From Maea johnstoni (taxonomy: Eukaryota > Annelida > Polychaeta > Spionida > Magelonidae), in NCBI GenBank assembly GCA_963942565.1, contig OZ012689.1:22523430-22587429 (forward strand): a DNA stretch of 64,000 nucleotides. The letters run 5' to 3'. The notes beneath the pieces were generated by a model. That model saw only the letters and a list, made by a program, of their open reading frames with translations, was not told the DNA's origin and ran no database searches. Shown here one piece after another: positions 23,533-35,769 of the stretch (positions are counted from its first letter, which is position 1; every line of letters begins with the position of its first letter). The position numbers and the translations under genes were made by a program.

Positions 23533-26500
23533 ATATCTTGTGCAATCTTTCTTCCTAAGTTACCTTAAACCTTTATTGATCCAGGCCATACTTTTCCAGG
23601 GGGACTCTTATAATCAATTATTTTCTGCAGTGACTGTGGTGCTATGAAACTGACCAGGCCTGCCTGGTTCTCTGGGGCTGATCGGCAGAGCTGGACCAAG
23701 CTGTACAATAGGGATGGGGAAAAGGGTGTCCGTTACATTGACAGTGATGACAACATAAAACGCACCAAGCACAAGATTTACACAATCTTTTAACAGACTA
23801 ATAATGTAATAATGAGCAGAGTACAAACCATACTAGTTATAAATGAAGACACAGCAATCTGCTAGCCTGTAGGTTTACACCGACACAAGATACACTGTTG
23901 CAAACTAGCAGGTTCTTAAGTAAAAGTACGCCAAATCCTATTGGGATGTGCAGAAGGAGACTTTCCAGCCTTGATTTGACTGGATCGGCAATCAATTCAC
24001 TGTCCAAATATGTACATCTGATAATAAACCATACACGTCTATTCATTATGATGGCTTATTCATAATTGCAATTTCGCACTTGGCTTTCAATCATCATTGC
24101 AAGGCTTTGACACTAGTGGAAGCTGCATACTCAAATACAATGATATTTAGATATTCAAATGAATATTGAAAGAAACCTAGTTATCATATTTCCTCTCATA
24201 ACTCTCTAAACAAATACACAAATACAAGTAGTCCAATCACTAAAACATTTCTTAAACATGAACTTAAATCATTTAAATCAGTTCTTATCCAACCACTTAG
24301 AGATGATCATGGGGCTAAGAATAAGTTGATCAGCTACATAATTATGCAAAGGTAAATATATATCTATATATATATAAATCCCCAAATGCTCTAAAATGAC
24401 TGCATAGCTGCAGAAGTGCACGGTTGAAAAATCACAGGGGATTACCTAATACAAGCAGAGATATTTTCCAAGTACAAATGGTTACATTCGGGTATAAAAT
24501 GCAGGCACATAAAAAGCAAGTCGATCGACAAGCTGCGATTGTAAAATTGGAATAAAAATATGATTTCTACCAGCATTTTGTAACAAGTATATTCACTACA
24601 AGTGCAGACATCTATACTTGACATCTAAAATAATCAAGTCACCGGGAACGACTAGTCCTCTAATCCAATCTACTAGAAGCAACAGTATAAAGTTGGCTAC
24701 TTATTATCGAGTCCCACATCTGTATGTATCTGGACCTTCAGCTGCTAGCACAGAGACAGCTCAATCAAGATGATATGAAAATATTCAGGAAGTGTCACAA
24801 ATGCAGCTTTCAAATGACTCTTTTCCCATATGCCCTTTCCACAGATTTATATAAAGTTTAATCACTTATCTGTGCATGTCCCTAGTGAGTACCTTCAGAG
24901 AGAACTTGGGATATTCTGTCAGAAACAAACTATGTATGTAATCCATCAACCGTCATCAGAGGAACGGAGGGCCTTCATGCATGCAAACATTCATAATTAG
25001 ACATAATTGGAGTTTATTCTGCATAATCCACTTTCAAATTTTATATTTACAATGAATGTTCTACATTCTTGTCAGACCACCATTTCACTCTGAGTTGGTT
25101 TTAAAATCCCTAATGTTCACATACTTATAAAACAGAGGTTAAGTTAGATACCTACTTTTATGACCTCACCAGGGATCTCATTATTTCAGTCTAAGTGCCC
25201 CATTGCCAAACATGTTAAACCAATACATCAATTTGAGGGTAGTATGTTAAATACAACCCCACCATAATAAAATGATTTTATAAACTATATGTCATCAATA
25301 GATTAAGCTTTAAAAGATAACCCCTCCCCCTAACCCCATACACTCATGTGCTATCTCCTAAAAAATGCCTGTTAACCCTGACTGGTAAATTTGGTTTTAA
25401 GTATACTACAATACACTGTCAGGATCCTGTAGTGTTCTCTGAAGATCCTCAGTAGGGTTTCACACAGAATGGAGCTTGACCACTATTCCTGTTCATAACC
25501 AACCCATCTAATTGACACAAATGGAATGAATAAGCCACTACAAAGCTTTTTCCATGGATTACAATATTCAATGGGAGATCTATCAGTCTGAATACAACAC
25601 ATATACCACATCACATCTAGTCTTACCATACAAAAATAAGCTAACCCTGCTACCCATAAAATAAGCACCATTTGTTTCATTGTATATGGAAAGTACTTAC
25701 AATGAAACCTACATATACAAAATCTTTCCCACAAACTAAGTACAAGATAAATTTCCTAGAGCCAATGCTTTTTTACATTTATATGAATGTATTGTTTTCA
25801 ATGTAAGTACATGTAGCTAACCACTACAATACTGTCCATATAAACAGTGTGAAAACAGTTTTCTTGGCACAGAACGTGATTTTGCAATGCGCAACTGCAG
25901 AGATACTTTTCTTCTCTTTGAATGCTTATCATTATTACAGGGAAAAAGATTGATATGCACTTAATAAGCTATCAACTAACACTTCACCAATCAAACCTAT
26001 GATCAAATAAATAAACTCCCTTTCAAGCTGCAAGTATGAAGCATATAAAGACAATGTGAATTCTTCGTCCGCAGCTGTTTGGTGGTTTAATTTGAAACCC
26101 ACTCTTAAACGAATGTAGGTAGTAAAATCATCTTACTACCAGTTTTGATAAAATTTTCTATTTAGTTCCAGCTATGCAGCTTTTCGCACTGAAATATTCA
26201 TGAATTTCAAATTGCTGAGATTAGCGAAAATCATTAAAACATTCATTTATCAAATATGATACCATATGCTTGACATATCTACAGTGATCAACTAAGCAAT
26301 CGAACATATTATACACCCAACCCTCATTCAAAGAAAGATATTATTATTATACACAATAGATATCCTGCAAGTACCTGCCACAGGTACAGCCTTCCCCACC
26401 TTAGCGGGAGTGAAACAAAGGCCATGTTTGGCAAAGAGTAATAGGACCACCTAATGAAATACTTAGGTGTTCACTTCAAGCAAGATATGAAGTCTTTTTT

Positions 26501-26576
26501 TCTCAACAACCTGAACTATGTACACCTGACCTCTTTCATTTCACAAACCAAGAAATGGATTTTCATGCTCAGGAGT
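23533..26576. other. Intergenic sequence downstream of the BTB-ZF gene
   Basis: Three kilobases of AT-rich sequence with no repeat family seen elsewhere in the window. This is unusually clean for this region, and part of it may be 3' untranslated sequence of the minus-strand BTB-ZF gene. Confidence 0.4.
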
Positions 26577-26582
26577 TTTATT
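26577..26582 (-). terminator. Candidate polyadenylation signal AATAAA of the BTB-ZF gene
   Basis: Plus-strand TTTATT reads AATAAA on the minus strand, about 56 bases after the stop codon. This would give a very short 3' untranslated region, so later signals may also be used. Confidence 0.35.
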
Positions 26583-26637
26583 ATTTGAACTCCAGTGTAA
26601 AGAACACTACATATTCATATTGCCTATATTGTCTACC

Positions 26638-29600
26638 TTATTTATAAAAGCCCATCGGTGGGAGATTCCTATGGCCGTCTATACTTCCGCCATGGGTGTC
26701 GTAGCTTCTATGGGGATGTTGATCGTACAAGTCTCGCGCACCATGGCCGTCCAGCCCGTAAACACTGTGCATATCGTAGCTGGGTCGGTGGCCGATCATG
26801 CTGGGGCTGTGGGCGTAGGGGTCGAAGCTACTGCGGTGGCCCACCATGCTGGGACTCTGCTGGACGTCCAGGACAGTCCTGGCCACCTCCAGCAGCGAGG
26901 GATGGCTCGAGTGAGAAGGGGGCGGGGCCGCGCTGCCGGGACGCGAGTGGGGGTGCACATCCAGGTTCTCCAGGTGGTGCTGTGGCGGCGGGTGGTGGTG
27001 CATACTTGTGGTGTTGTGGCTATGCGGCGTCATGCTCTGCCTGGGTGGCGCCATCATGCTGCTGAGCGAGGAATTAACACTGGCGGCGCGGTGATGATCC
27101 TGCTCGATGCTGGTGTTGGCACTGCTACTCTCAAGGCTAGAGCTTGTATTGTGGCTCGTAGGCTGGTTGGGATATTGACTGGTCGGTAGCTTCGAACAGC
27201 TAGCATTTCCTAAGTCGCCAGTGCCGCCAAGATCATCATAGGGCTCAAATTTCAAGCCATGATAAAGATGGGTTTTGATATGAGCCTTAAGAGAGTTGGA
27301 GTGTCGGAACCTCTTCTCACAGAAGGTACAAGGATATGGGTAGGCATTTTCATGGATTCTGCGATGACGCTTAAAGTTTCTGTGATCAGTGAACTTGGCA
27401 CCACAGTCTTGGCAGTGATACGGCTTTTCCCCCGTATGAAGCATTCTGTGCGATTTAAGACTCTGAAGGTGATTGAACTTCTGACCACAGATATCACAAA
27501 GGTAATTGCGTTTTTCGAAGCAGCTCCGCTCGTGGCTCTTCAATCCGTTCTGCTGAGCGAACGCCTTGCCACACTTTTCACACGTGAAACTCTTTATGTC
27601 CGTGTGGATGACCGCGTGTTTCTCGACATTGGAAGGCTTATCAGATCTGAAGGGACATCCGGGATGGGCGCACGTGAAGCACTTAATCTCATTATGCATT
27701 GTTCGCATGTGATCTCGAAACTCGCGGATAACCGTGAATTCCTTGAGAGAGGGACATCGAGTGCATTTGTACACTTCTCCAGAGTGGATGCGGCTGTGTC
27801 GGGTCAACTCCCCCAGGCGTGCATACTTCAAGCCACACACGTGACACGAGTAGAGCATTTCTGTATCATGGAGCTCAACGTGTCGTTCGTAAGCGTCCTG
27901 CTTGCCAAACTGCCTGCCACATTTAGGGCAAATAATCCCCTTCTTCCTCTTCGCTCTGCCAAGTTTCCTGCCTGCTCTTGCACGGCCACGGTTCTCACCA
28001 GTTCCATCACCTGAAAATACATGTACAATTATTGTCAAGCACAAAAACGGCAGTGTCTGACATTTGAAAAATAAGAATAGTTCTGACACAAGAAAGAGAA
28101 TCCTGAATTAAGATTTGATAAAGCTTATGTCATATTTTATCAAATTTATCTTGAACATTTTTTGGTTTAGGTTCCCCTAAATGAACAGATAAGACTAAAA
28201 AATTGATGCATGTGCAGACCACCTGGAACTACTAGTATTATCTATGTAATATTTTCACAATTTAAGTATTGAACACACTTTGAGCTGAACCTATGCCATA
28301 TCAACCCAATTTCAGTACTTATTGCTTTTCAAACATATGAATGAGTATTATATTGAACCTTGTCAAAAGCAAGTAAATGTTACCAGAAGTACAATGTCAT
28401 CATTGTTTCATTGTACATAATTCAAAGTACATCTCTCTCTCTCTCTCTCTCACACACACTGTCACACACACACACACATACATATATATATATATGGGTA
28501 TAGACAAACAGTGAAATTTGAATTACAATTGATGGTTTATAACTATGGTCTCATTCAGTTTAATTGTTTATTTCATAAAATATTTGAGAATAGTAAGCGT
28601 TATATAGATAAGAAACTTTGCATAGCAAAGGATTTAAGGATTTGATAAAAGGATTTTAAGATGAGACCCTATTATTCTACTCACTGTTACCAGCTGGGTC
28701 TCGTCGCTGTGTGGCTCGTGGTGTAGCTCGTGGTGTAGCTCTGGGGGATGCTCGTAGACCACGGGCAATGCGAGAGGATTTAATGTAGCCTTCATGCTTT
28801 CCACCAGATGTTGTACTTTTGCTATCGCCATCCAGGTCGCTCTCTTCACTGTCCACCCATTGCATCTTGATTCGCTGGGGTACCTTGCGCTTTCGACGCC
28901 CTCTTTTGGGGTATTCAGGTGCTGCTTCCTTTTCTACATTTTCATGAACATCGCTGCTGTCGGTCTTCGCTACATCGGACTGGGGTTCGTGGACCTCTTT
29001 TTTCACCTCTAGGTCGGGATCAGGGCCTGGGTCTGGTTCTGGGTCACAACCATCCTGATCAGATTTTGGACTGCAGTCCGGTGGTAAATCATCGAGTCCA
29101 TCAGAAATCTCACCACCATCAGAGTCATCAGTCACATCATCATACTTTTGTTCCTTCGACTTATCTTCAGGTTGCTCGTCTGAATTTAAGTCTTGCTCCC
29201 AGGGTACTTCTTTCTTCGGTTCTGTGCTGGGCATGTTTTCTGAGGGTGGGGGAAGGGGCGGAACAAACTCTTGCTGGTGGTAGACCGCCTTTCCTGCTGT
29301 GCCGATCGGAGGTTTGTCTGGTGGATCGCCATTTTTTTCTTGCGCAAACATATTGTAGAGATTTTTGCGCATTAGATGGCTGCTCGCAGCCATGCTAGGT
29401 AGCGGACTGCTGTCTGCCGGTAATGGCATCCCATAATAGCCGCTACCAGGGGGTCTGGGCTGGGGTGCCGAATTCTGCCATGGTGCTGTGGTACTGTGGG
29501 AGTTACCACTGGACGAAGTTGGTGATGGGAACATTTTGGGGGCCTCCTTTCCGCTAGGTACACTTCCACTATTTTGCTGACTTTGCTCGCCCTGGAATGA

Positions 29601-31077
29601 TTCAATAATTTTTAAATAGTCCTCAATATAGTTTGTATCCAGGCTGAAGCTGGGTGGGGGTTGAGGAAAGGGTGGTGCCTGTTGAATAGGGGTAGAATGG
29701 GTGGGGCCAATGGGGTTCCTCGCTAAAAGACTTAGCTGCTCGTTGATTGGTGTTCCTAATTCACGAAAATATTCCACACATGCCCTTTCAAGTTCCCGCA
29801 TTTCTAAATACTGTGCAGTTGAAAGCACCTCATGAACATGAAGAACATCAAGTTTTAAAGTCCCAGTATAGAGATAATCTATAATATGCCGAATTCCATT
29901 TAATGAAACTTCTTTTAATGTTAATATATTACCACATTCCTGCCTCATACTGTACAACATAGTTTGTAATTTATTACTAAAAGCAGCAAGCACACTTTTG
30001 TGAAGCTTGAAATCAAAGTCTTCCACTCGAAGGGTGACATCACAAAAAGCCCCGTAATAACGTTGAATGTTGAGTTGCTCAAGAAGAGCTTTAGAATGGT
30101 CGGGGAAGGTCTGTGTAAAAGGCCTTGAGGTCGCAGGACCTCCGGTTCCTGGTCCTCCTCCTCCGACCTCAGATACCGGACCTGAGAGGAAAAAGAAAAC
30201 TCGCATTAATGTGAGCTTCATTCGGTGACTGAGGATAAACCAAAAGCTAGGGGGAATTTTGATTAGCAGGAACTCAAATTCAGGCACCACCAATTTCCGC
30301 GTATGATAAAATGGCATGGGACCCTCTCCAAAACCCAGGAAAAGAAGAGAAAAGAAAACCAAAAGGCAAAGCATCTGAAAAAATAAAGCAATGATAAAGA
30401 ATGAATGAAAAATACTATCACCTCAAAAGACAAATCACAGTCACTCCATTTCATGGTCATTTCATTTCACCAGTCAAATCTTTTTATCTCTTAGGCACAA
30501 CATTGCCCAAATAGGAAATAAATTTCACATATTAAGTGGAAAAGGGAGTTATAAATGAAGGAATTAACACTTAAATGAGTTGGAGGGTAACTGATTCATC
30601 TAATTCCTGACAACCAGACGTCTTGAAGCAACATTTCGAAAGGTCGCCAATATCTGGGGCGCCTGCACTGAAGGCTTTCAGACGAGTTTGTATTTATTTT
30701 TCACTTGTCAAAATTGAAAGTGCATTTTGACAGGCAGATGGATTTCCAGAAATAGTTCCATATATTCTATCATAAGATTCTTCGAGCAAACACGAACAGT
30801 TCCATAGGGTTAAAGGATGTCTTCAAACAAAGACTTTTCAAGAATTTGAAGTCCAAAACGTCAAGGTTTGTTGTGAAAACAAACAGACAAGAGCGATTTG
30901 ACGTCTGTCAGAAATCAAACTGACATCACCGTTTCCCCCTCCTACTCTCAAAAATTGGCATGCATTAAGCAGGAAGTGACTCTTTTCTTGATCGAGAAAG
31001 GGATAGATTTGCGAATTTACTTTTACACGAAGCAAAATCCGCCAATTTGGGACAAAGAACCTACCTTCGTCCGCCAT
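26638..31077 (-). CDS. BTB/POZ and C2H2 zinc-finger transcription factor (ZBTB-type), complete
   Basis: Three exons on the minus strand: 31077-31065 (13 coding bases, MADE plus one base), 30181-28685 and 28010-26638. They give 960 residues with stop TAA at 26638-26640. Residues 32-145 form a BTB/POZ domain (FCDVTLRVEDFDFKLHKSVL, then YLYTGTLKL and AQYLEMRELERACVEYF). The middle is Pro/Ser-rich, then very acidic (DDVTDDSDGGEISDGLDDLP), then basic (KRGRRKRKVPQR), with a short TPRATPRAT repeat before the fingers. Residues 529-751 hold eight C2H2 fingers, several joined by TGEKP-like linkers; the fifth ends H-x3-C. The tail is His/Ser/Pro-rich with two copies of SPSM(V/I)GHR. BTB-ZF proteins are usually nuclear DNA-binding regulators that dimerise through the BTB domain. 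I do not recognise a one-to-one vertebrate orthologue. The start was chosen because ATGGCGGACGAAG ends in a GTAGGT donor whose phase fits exon 2. Confidence 0.9.
28431..28495. repeat. Compound (TC)n (AC)n (AT)n microsatellite
   Basis: Three dinucleotide runs follow one another in intron 2 of the BTB-ZF gene. Confidence 0.9.
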
Positions 31078-31140
31078 ATTGAAAATTTCGGGGAACACCT
31101 TTGGTTTCATTTGTGATTGGTCAGATTCGATCACATGACT
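31066..31140 (-). promoter_or_regulatory. Probable BTB-ZF gene promoter and start region
   Basis: Read on the minus strand, the start codon lies in CAATATGGCGGACG, close to the YY1 consensus AANATGGCGG often found at transcription starts. A reverse CCAAT box (ATTGG on plus, 31116-31120) lies about 40 bases upstream of the ATG, and an E-box-like TCACATGAC lies at 31131-31139. This suggests a short 5' untranslated region, though an upstream non-coding exon cannot be excluded. Confidence 0.45.
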
Positions 31141-32172
31141 GTCGGGGACTCCCTCTGCCGAACAATGTACACATTAACCCTTTCTTTGCCATTGAATTAC
31201 ATGCTAATAAAAGAATACTTTTTGAATGATGAATATTAAAAGTATAAATTTGTTGATATTACAGGAGGAAGACAAAATAATGTATTTCGAAAGAAAATTG
31301 GCCAATTTCTTCAATATATAGCAGCATTATTCAAAATTGTGGGAGAAAATTAGATTCCTTTTTAAAATTTCTTAAATGGATGAAAATGATAGATTTCCAT
31401 AAACTAGTCTAACAAAACTTATATCAGATCAAGCTGATTAAAAAAATCAAATTGGTTGATATACATGTAAAATTATACAATGACTTTAGCGGAAATTTGT
31501 TTGTAAATACAATTCTGAAACATTAAAGACACCTATTTTGAAATAAAATATTGCTTTCAAACACAAACATTTCTTTTATTGGCATGAAAGTGAACAATTT
31601 TGTAAAATTTGTTCACCTCATGCAAAACATCTCTTAATCACAGTTTAGTTTATATATAAATGATACACAAAGATGGTAATGTTCCTTTTTCATTTTGATC
31701 ATGGTAGGATCAAAAACTAGTGCACATCAAACTGAGTGACAGTGTTCACCCGTGTACGTCATCTTTCAACTTTGATAGAGAAGTGCTTTGTTTACATTGT
31801 TAAGTGGAGCGCGATGCAATTATCAAGGGTTTGGTCATTTCATTCTTGTGTCATTCTTAATTTTGAGTAGATATATAATCAGATAGAAGTGTGCAACATG
31901 ACTTTAACAGTAAGTCTCCAATTGGCAGTATATGCAATATATAGTATCTAATGATACCAAGCACATGAATGTTAAGAGATTTATTTTTATTTTTAAAACT
32001 TTCAGTTACTCAATAACTTGGACATAAACAGGTATATATCAGTTAGAAGGAGCACCAAGTGAGTTATTGAAGTTGAGTAAACTGAAAATTTTTACCAAAT
32101 GTAGCATTCTCACAAAATTTGATGAAAGATTTTTTTCTTCAAGTCTTTTCTCAATGAAGTCCAGACGTGCAC
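31141..32172. other. Upstream region of the BTB-ZF gene
   Basis: AT-rich sequence between the BTB-ZF start and the next MITE. No ORF or repeat is recognised. Confidence 0.4.
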
Positions 32173-32390
32173 TCTAACCATTTCAATGTGGAGGCTACTT
32201 CTGTTCAAAGTACCAGAACGCTAAGATTTTTGAAAACCATCATAACCCCATCATGTTGGTATTCATTGGATAGCTCTCGCTGAGTACGGTATTCTCAGAT
32301 GAGTGCCCATCTACCAGGGTTTCAGTCATTTTTAAGGTTTTTGCATCATTTTGTAATGACCAAATTAGCAACCAGCAGCATAAGGTTTAA
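32173..32390 (+). mobile_element. TTAA MITE family A, copy 15
   Basis: Forward, with a diverged left end (CTAACCATTTCAATG). A five-base duplication (GTACGGTATTC for GTACTC) lengthens it. Confidence 0.8.
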
Positions 32391-32775
32391 TGAGGTTTTT
32401 TCAAGAGGGAACACTTATTTATTGTTAGATCAAACCTACAAACCCCAAATAAACTTATTTATTAGACACAAATTCATATGGAAATACTTTTTATTAGAAA
32501 TAGTTTACTTCTTTAGACAGCACAAAAATGAGTCAACAATTCATATGAAATCACTTTATTTCAGTATGTCAACAAAGCAATGATAAGTAAGTACAACTTA
32601 AATCCTATCCTAGAAAGTCAGTTTCTGTATACATTTTATTCTGTGACTACCAAGAGTACCTGTATATCATTTCATACAAATATACATGAAACTGCCGTGA
32701 TTTTGTTTAGGAAATATGAGGTAACTTGAAACTATCATCTACCAATCATTTTTTTAGATCTGCTAATTGATATTA

Positions 32776-32949
32776 CAGGTGAACTTGGATATGACGGACT
32801 CAATGGGACCAGGAAAATTGGTCCGTCATATGCAAAATCCGTTGTATACATATGACGAATACTTGCTATGCATCGGACTGGGACCAAGCATATCGTCCGT
32901 CATATGCAAAATCCATCGTACAGTGGTCCGTCATATCCAAGTTCACCTG
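32776..32949. mobile_element. TA-flanked MITE family E, copy 2
   Basis: Inverted relative to the copy at 4956 and very similar to it. TA at 32774-32775 and 32950-32951. Confidence 0.88.
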
Positions 32950-32951
32950 TA

Positions 32952-34541
32952 CCATTAACTTTGACTTTCACCTCAATTGTCACCCTTAAAGTCTCACAGC
33001 ATCAACCCTTATGAATCACAAACATGAGGTTTAGTCCACACTTACTGCAGGCAATTTTTTATCATAAGTTTTCAAATCAAAGGGGCTCAGGACCTTCATC
33101 ATACAAGTGAGACTTCCATGCCAATATTGATCAATAATCTTTGTCTATGTACAAGAAAACCACATTAAACTATGTTCTATAAAAGCTCAGATATCATAAC
33201 ATCATTTGGTGATTTCTTCATTATTTCCTGGGGTGTGTGCTGAAAGACATGAGGATCTCTGTAAAGTCTTACAAAGTTGATGTTTGTACATGTCATAGAA
33301 AACATCCTCGCATGCATACTATTTCATATTTTTCAAATATTTGCTCCTTAAGGAATTTACCGTAAGTTAAAGTTGTGATCAATATTTTTCAATAGTTTCA
33401 CCTTTCTTCATTTTTGATCACCTACTACAGAAGAACTAACACAAAAAAATGCATGTTTTGAATCAAGTACCAATAATCAGTACTGAATTAAGGTTTTGTC
33501 AAAAATGAGAGTATGGTGATTCCAGAAAGCTGTTGAAACTACACTTTAATATGGAGTGTCACCTCCCATAGCCTAATATGGATCGCTGCTCAATAACAAC
33601 GCTTTTGGGACTATTTTTGAAAACGAGTATTGAAGAATTGTATTGTGTCAATTGTTTGCGAGGTTGAAATTTTATTTGATTATTAATGATAATGATAGTA
33701 ATATTTTTTTCATGAGAGTAACACAGTCAAATACAGGATTTGATTTTCGCTGTGGCCCTAAGGAAATATTGCCTCAGGAATTATTGTAATGAATGGAGTT
33801 TTTTAAGAACATATCAAGGTTTCCTAGTGCATGAGGGTGGCCCCCTGGTGAGCACTCCGCCCCAGAAGATAAGTAGAGATAACAGTTATTAGCATTTACT
33901 CGCTAATTAGCTGTCTGGCGGTGAAGTCATTTCCCTATAAGTGCTCTGACAGCTTTCTAGAACTTTTCAGATTCCTATAATTTCTGTAATGCATCCTCAT
34001 CTTCTAGTACAGTATATTCATTTTTATTTCATTCAAACTTTCATTTCTTTCCTGAGTATAATAATAGCCGATAGAGCACACACCAAGGGAAGGTTTACCA
34101 TCAGGTAAGGAAGCGATATTATGAACCTAGCTCAACAGCACAGCTGGGAGCATCTGGAGTCTGTCCTTCTAGCAAACAGTTGTCTAAAAAGTACTCATAT
34201 TTGCGGTTGTCGTAGAGAGTATAAATTTGATGGTAGATGTATTAAACCCTTTCAGCATGCATATAAAAAAAACATGAAAATCCCTATGCCTCAAGGTACG
34301 AAGGTCTTGAGCCCCCTTAAAGATACAATTAAATACCGATACTAGTATCAAGAATCTCGCAAGAGTGAAACCATTAATCAATTTTCATACATTGCAAATG
34401 AAGTTATTAAAAAATAGATGGATTGATTTTTTTTCAATTATCTATTTGCTTGCTTGTATGACAATACCTTCACTGATAACAGTATTTCATCTCTTTTATC
34501 ACTAGCATTCTGGAGGGGTGGATCAATGTGTACAAAATATA
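32952..34541. other. Intergenic sequence between the BTB-ZF and BUD13 genes
   Basis: No coding signal. The block around 33830-33880 (GGGTGGCCCCCTGGTGAGCA) is more GC-rich than its surroundings. Confidence 0.4.
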
Positions 34542-34543
34542 TA

Positions 34544-35049
34544 CAGGGCGTCCCCAAAAAAATGCAATCCTACCCCTTTCCCATTATTTCTTCAAACAAG
34601 CTTAAGTAATATCAAAAATGACTTCATGGTTAAAAAGAATGATATCTTAGAGATAAACTATTATAGTTTCAACCAAATCTGATCATCCATGTCAAAGTTG
34701 TGAGGCAAAATTTGACATCTATATCATTTCACTCCAATGCAATGTAAAACATATGGTGAAAACTGGTTTTGAGTGTCCAGCCAGAGCTGCATGCTAAAAA
34801 TAGCAGCCTCACTTGCTTGCTCAGTATGCAGCCATGCATTGGAAATTTACCTTGTGTTGGAGTGAAATGATAGAAGGGTCAAACTTTGCCTCACAGCTTT
34901 GTCATGGATGATCAGATTCGCTTGAAACTGCATCAGGTTATCTCTAAGATATCATTCTCTCCAACTATGAAGTCATTTTTGATGTTACTTGAGATATTTT
35001 GAAGAAATAATGGTTAAAGTGGAGGATTGCATTTTCTGGCGACGCCCTG
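34544..35049. mobile_element. 506-bp TA-flanked foldback element
   Basis: TA on both sides. Ends CAGGGCGTCCCC and GGCGACGCCCTG. Long inverted arms of about 210 bp include GATCATCCATGTCAAAG/CTTTGTCATGGATGATC and AATGACTTCAT/ATGAAGTCATT. A short unique centre lies around 34780-34830. Consistent with a non-autonomous Tc1/mariner relative. Confidence 0.85.
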
Positions 35050-35555
35050 TAGTGCACTAAGACTGAATCATGAGATCGGTATTCTTATGTAAGCATTTAT
35101 CTTCATAGCAACAACTATGTGTCAGATGTTGCAGTATACTTTTCAAAAGGGTTTGTTTGTTACTTTCATTTCATAAATCTTATTGCAATATCATACAATT
35201 TTTTATATTAGATAAAAAAAAACTAGATACTTTAAACAAATGGTCAGTATTTTTTTCTTGAGATCGTTCAGATATCTACCTTTAATTTAAGGTATATTAG
35301 TATGATTTACCTAATATTTTCTAGTTCTATACCTCAGCAATGACCATATTGACATACTTTTTTCTTCAGCTTTACTGTTCTATGATCCAATTATCTTATA
35401 TTTAGAAAAAGGTCAAAAGCCATGTTCTTTTTTCCTTGGGTAAGAACCATATTGGAAATCTTTAAGTTTGTTTGTTGTGTTTTTTCAAAGACTCTTTGAA
35501 TGTTTTTTTTATGCTGATTGAGATTACCCTTCCATAACTTGTTATAGGGCTGTCT

Positions 35556-35767
35556 TTAACCCTTCCAATGCTGCACCTACTTTCGTTCAAAGAACAAGGA
35601 TGCAAATATTTTTGAAAACCATCTAAACCCTTTCATGTTGGTATTCATTGGAAAGCTGTCGCTGAGTACTCTGAGATGAGAACCTATTCGCCGGGATTCA
35701 GTCATTTTACAGGATTTTTGTATCATTCTGTATAGGCCAATATAGCCACCAGCAGCAGAAGGGTTAA
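35556..35767 (+). mobile_element. TTAA MITE family A, copy 16, adjoining the BUD13 stop codon
   Basis: Complete copy with TTAA 35556-35559 and 35764-35767. BUD13's TAG occupies 35772-35770, so the element begins two bases after the stop and must form the start of the 3' untranslated region. Confidence 0.87.
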
Positions 35768-35769
35768 GT

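Noticed and set aside
26658-28014. Long plus-strand open frames opposite the zinc-finger exon
   Set aside because: They are antisense shadows of a compositionally biased coding exon; no domain or splice structure supports them.
30182-30374. N-terminal extension of the BTB exon (hydrophobic, signal-like)
   Set aside because: It is intron sequence: a clean TTTCCTCTCAG acceptor lies at 30183-30182 and joins in phase to the MADE exon.
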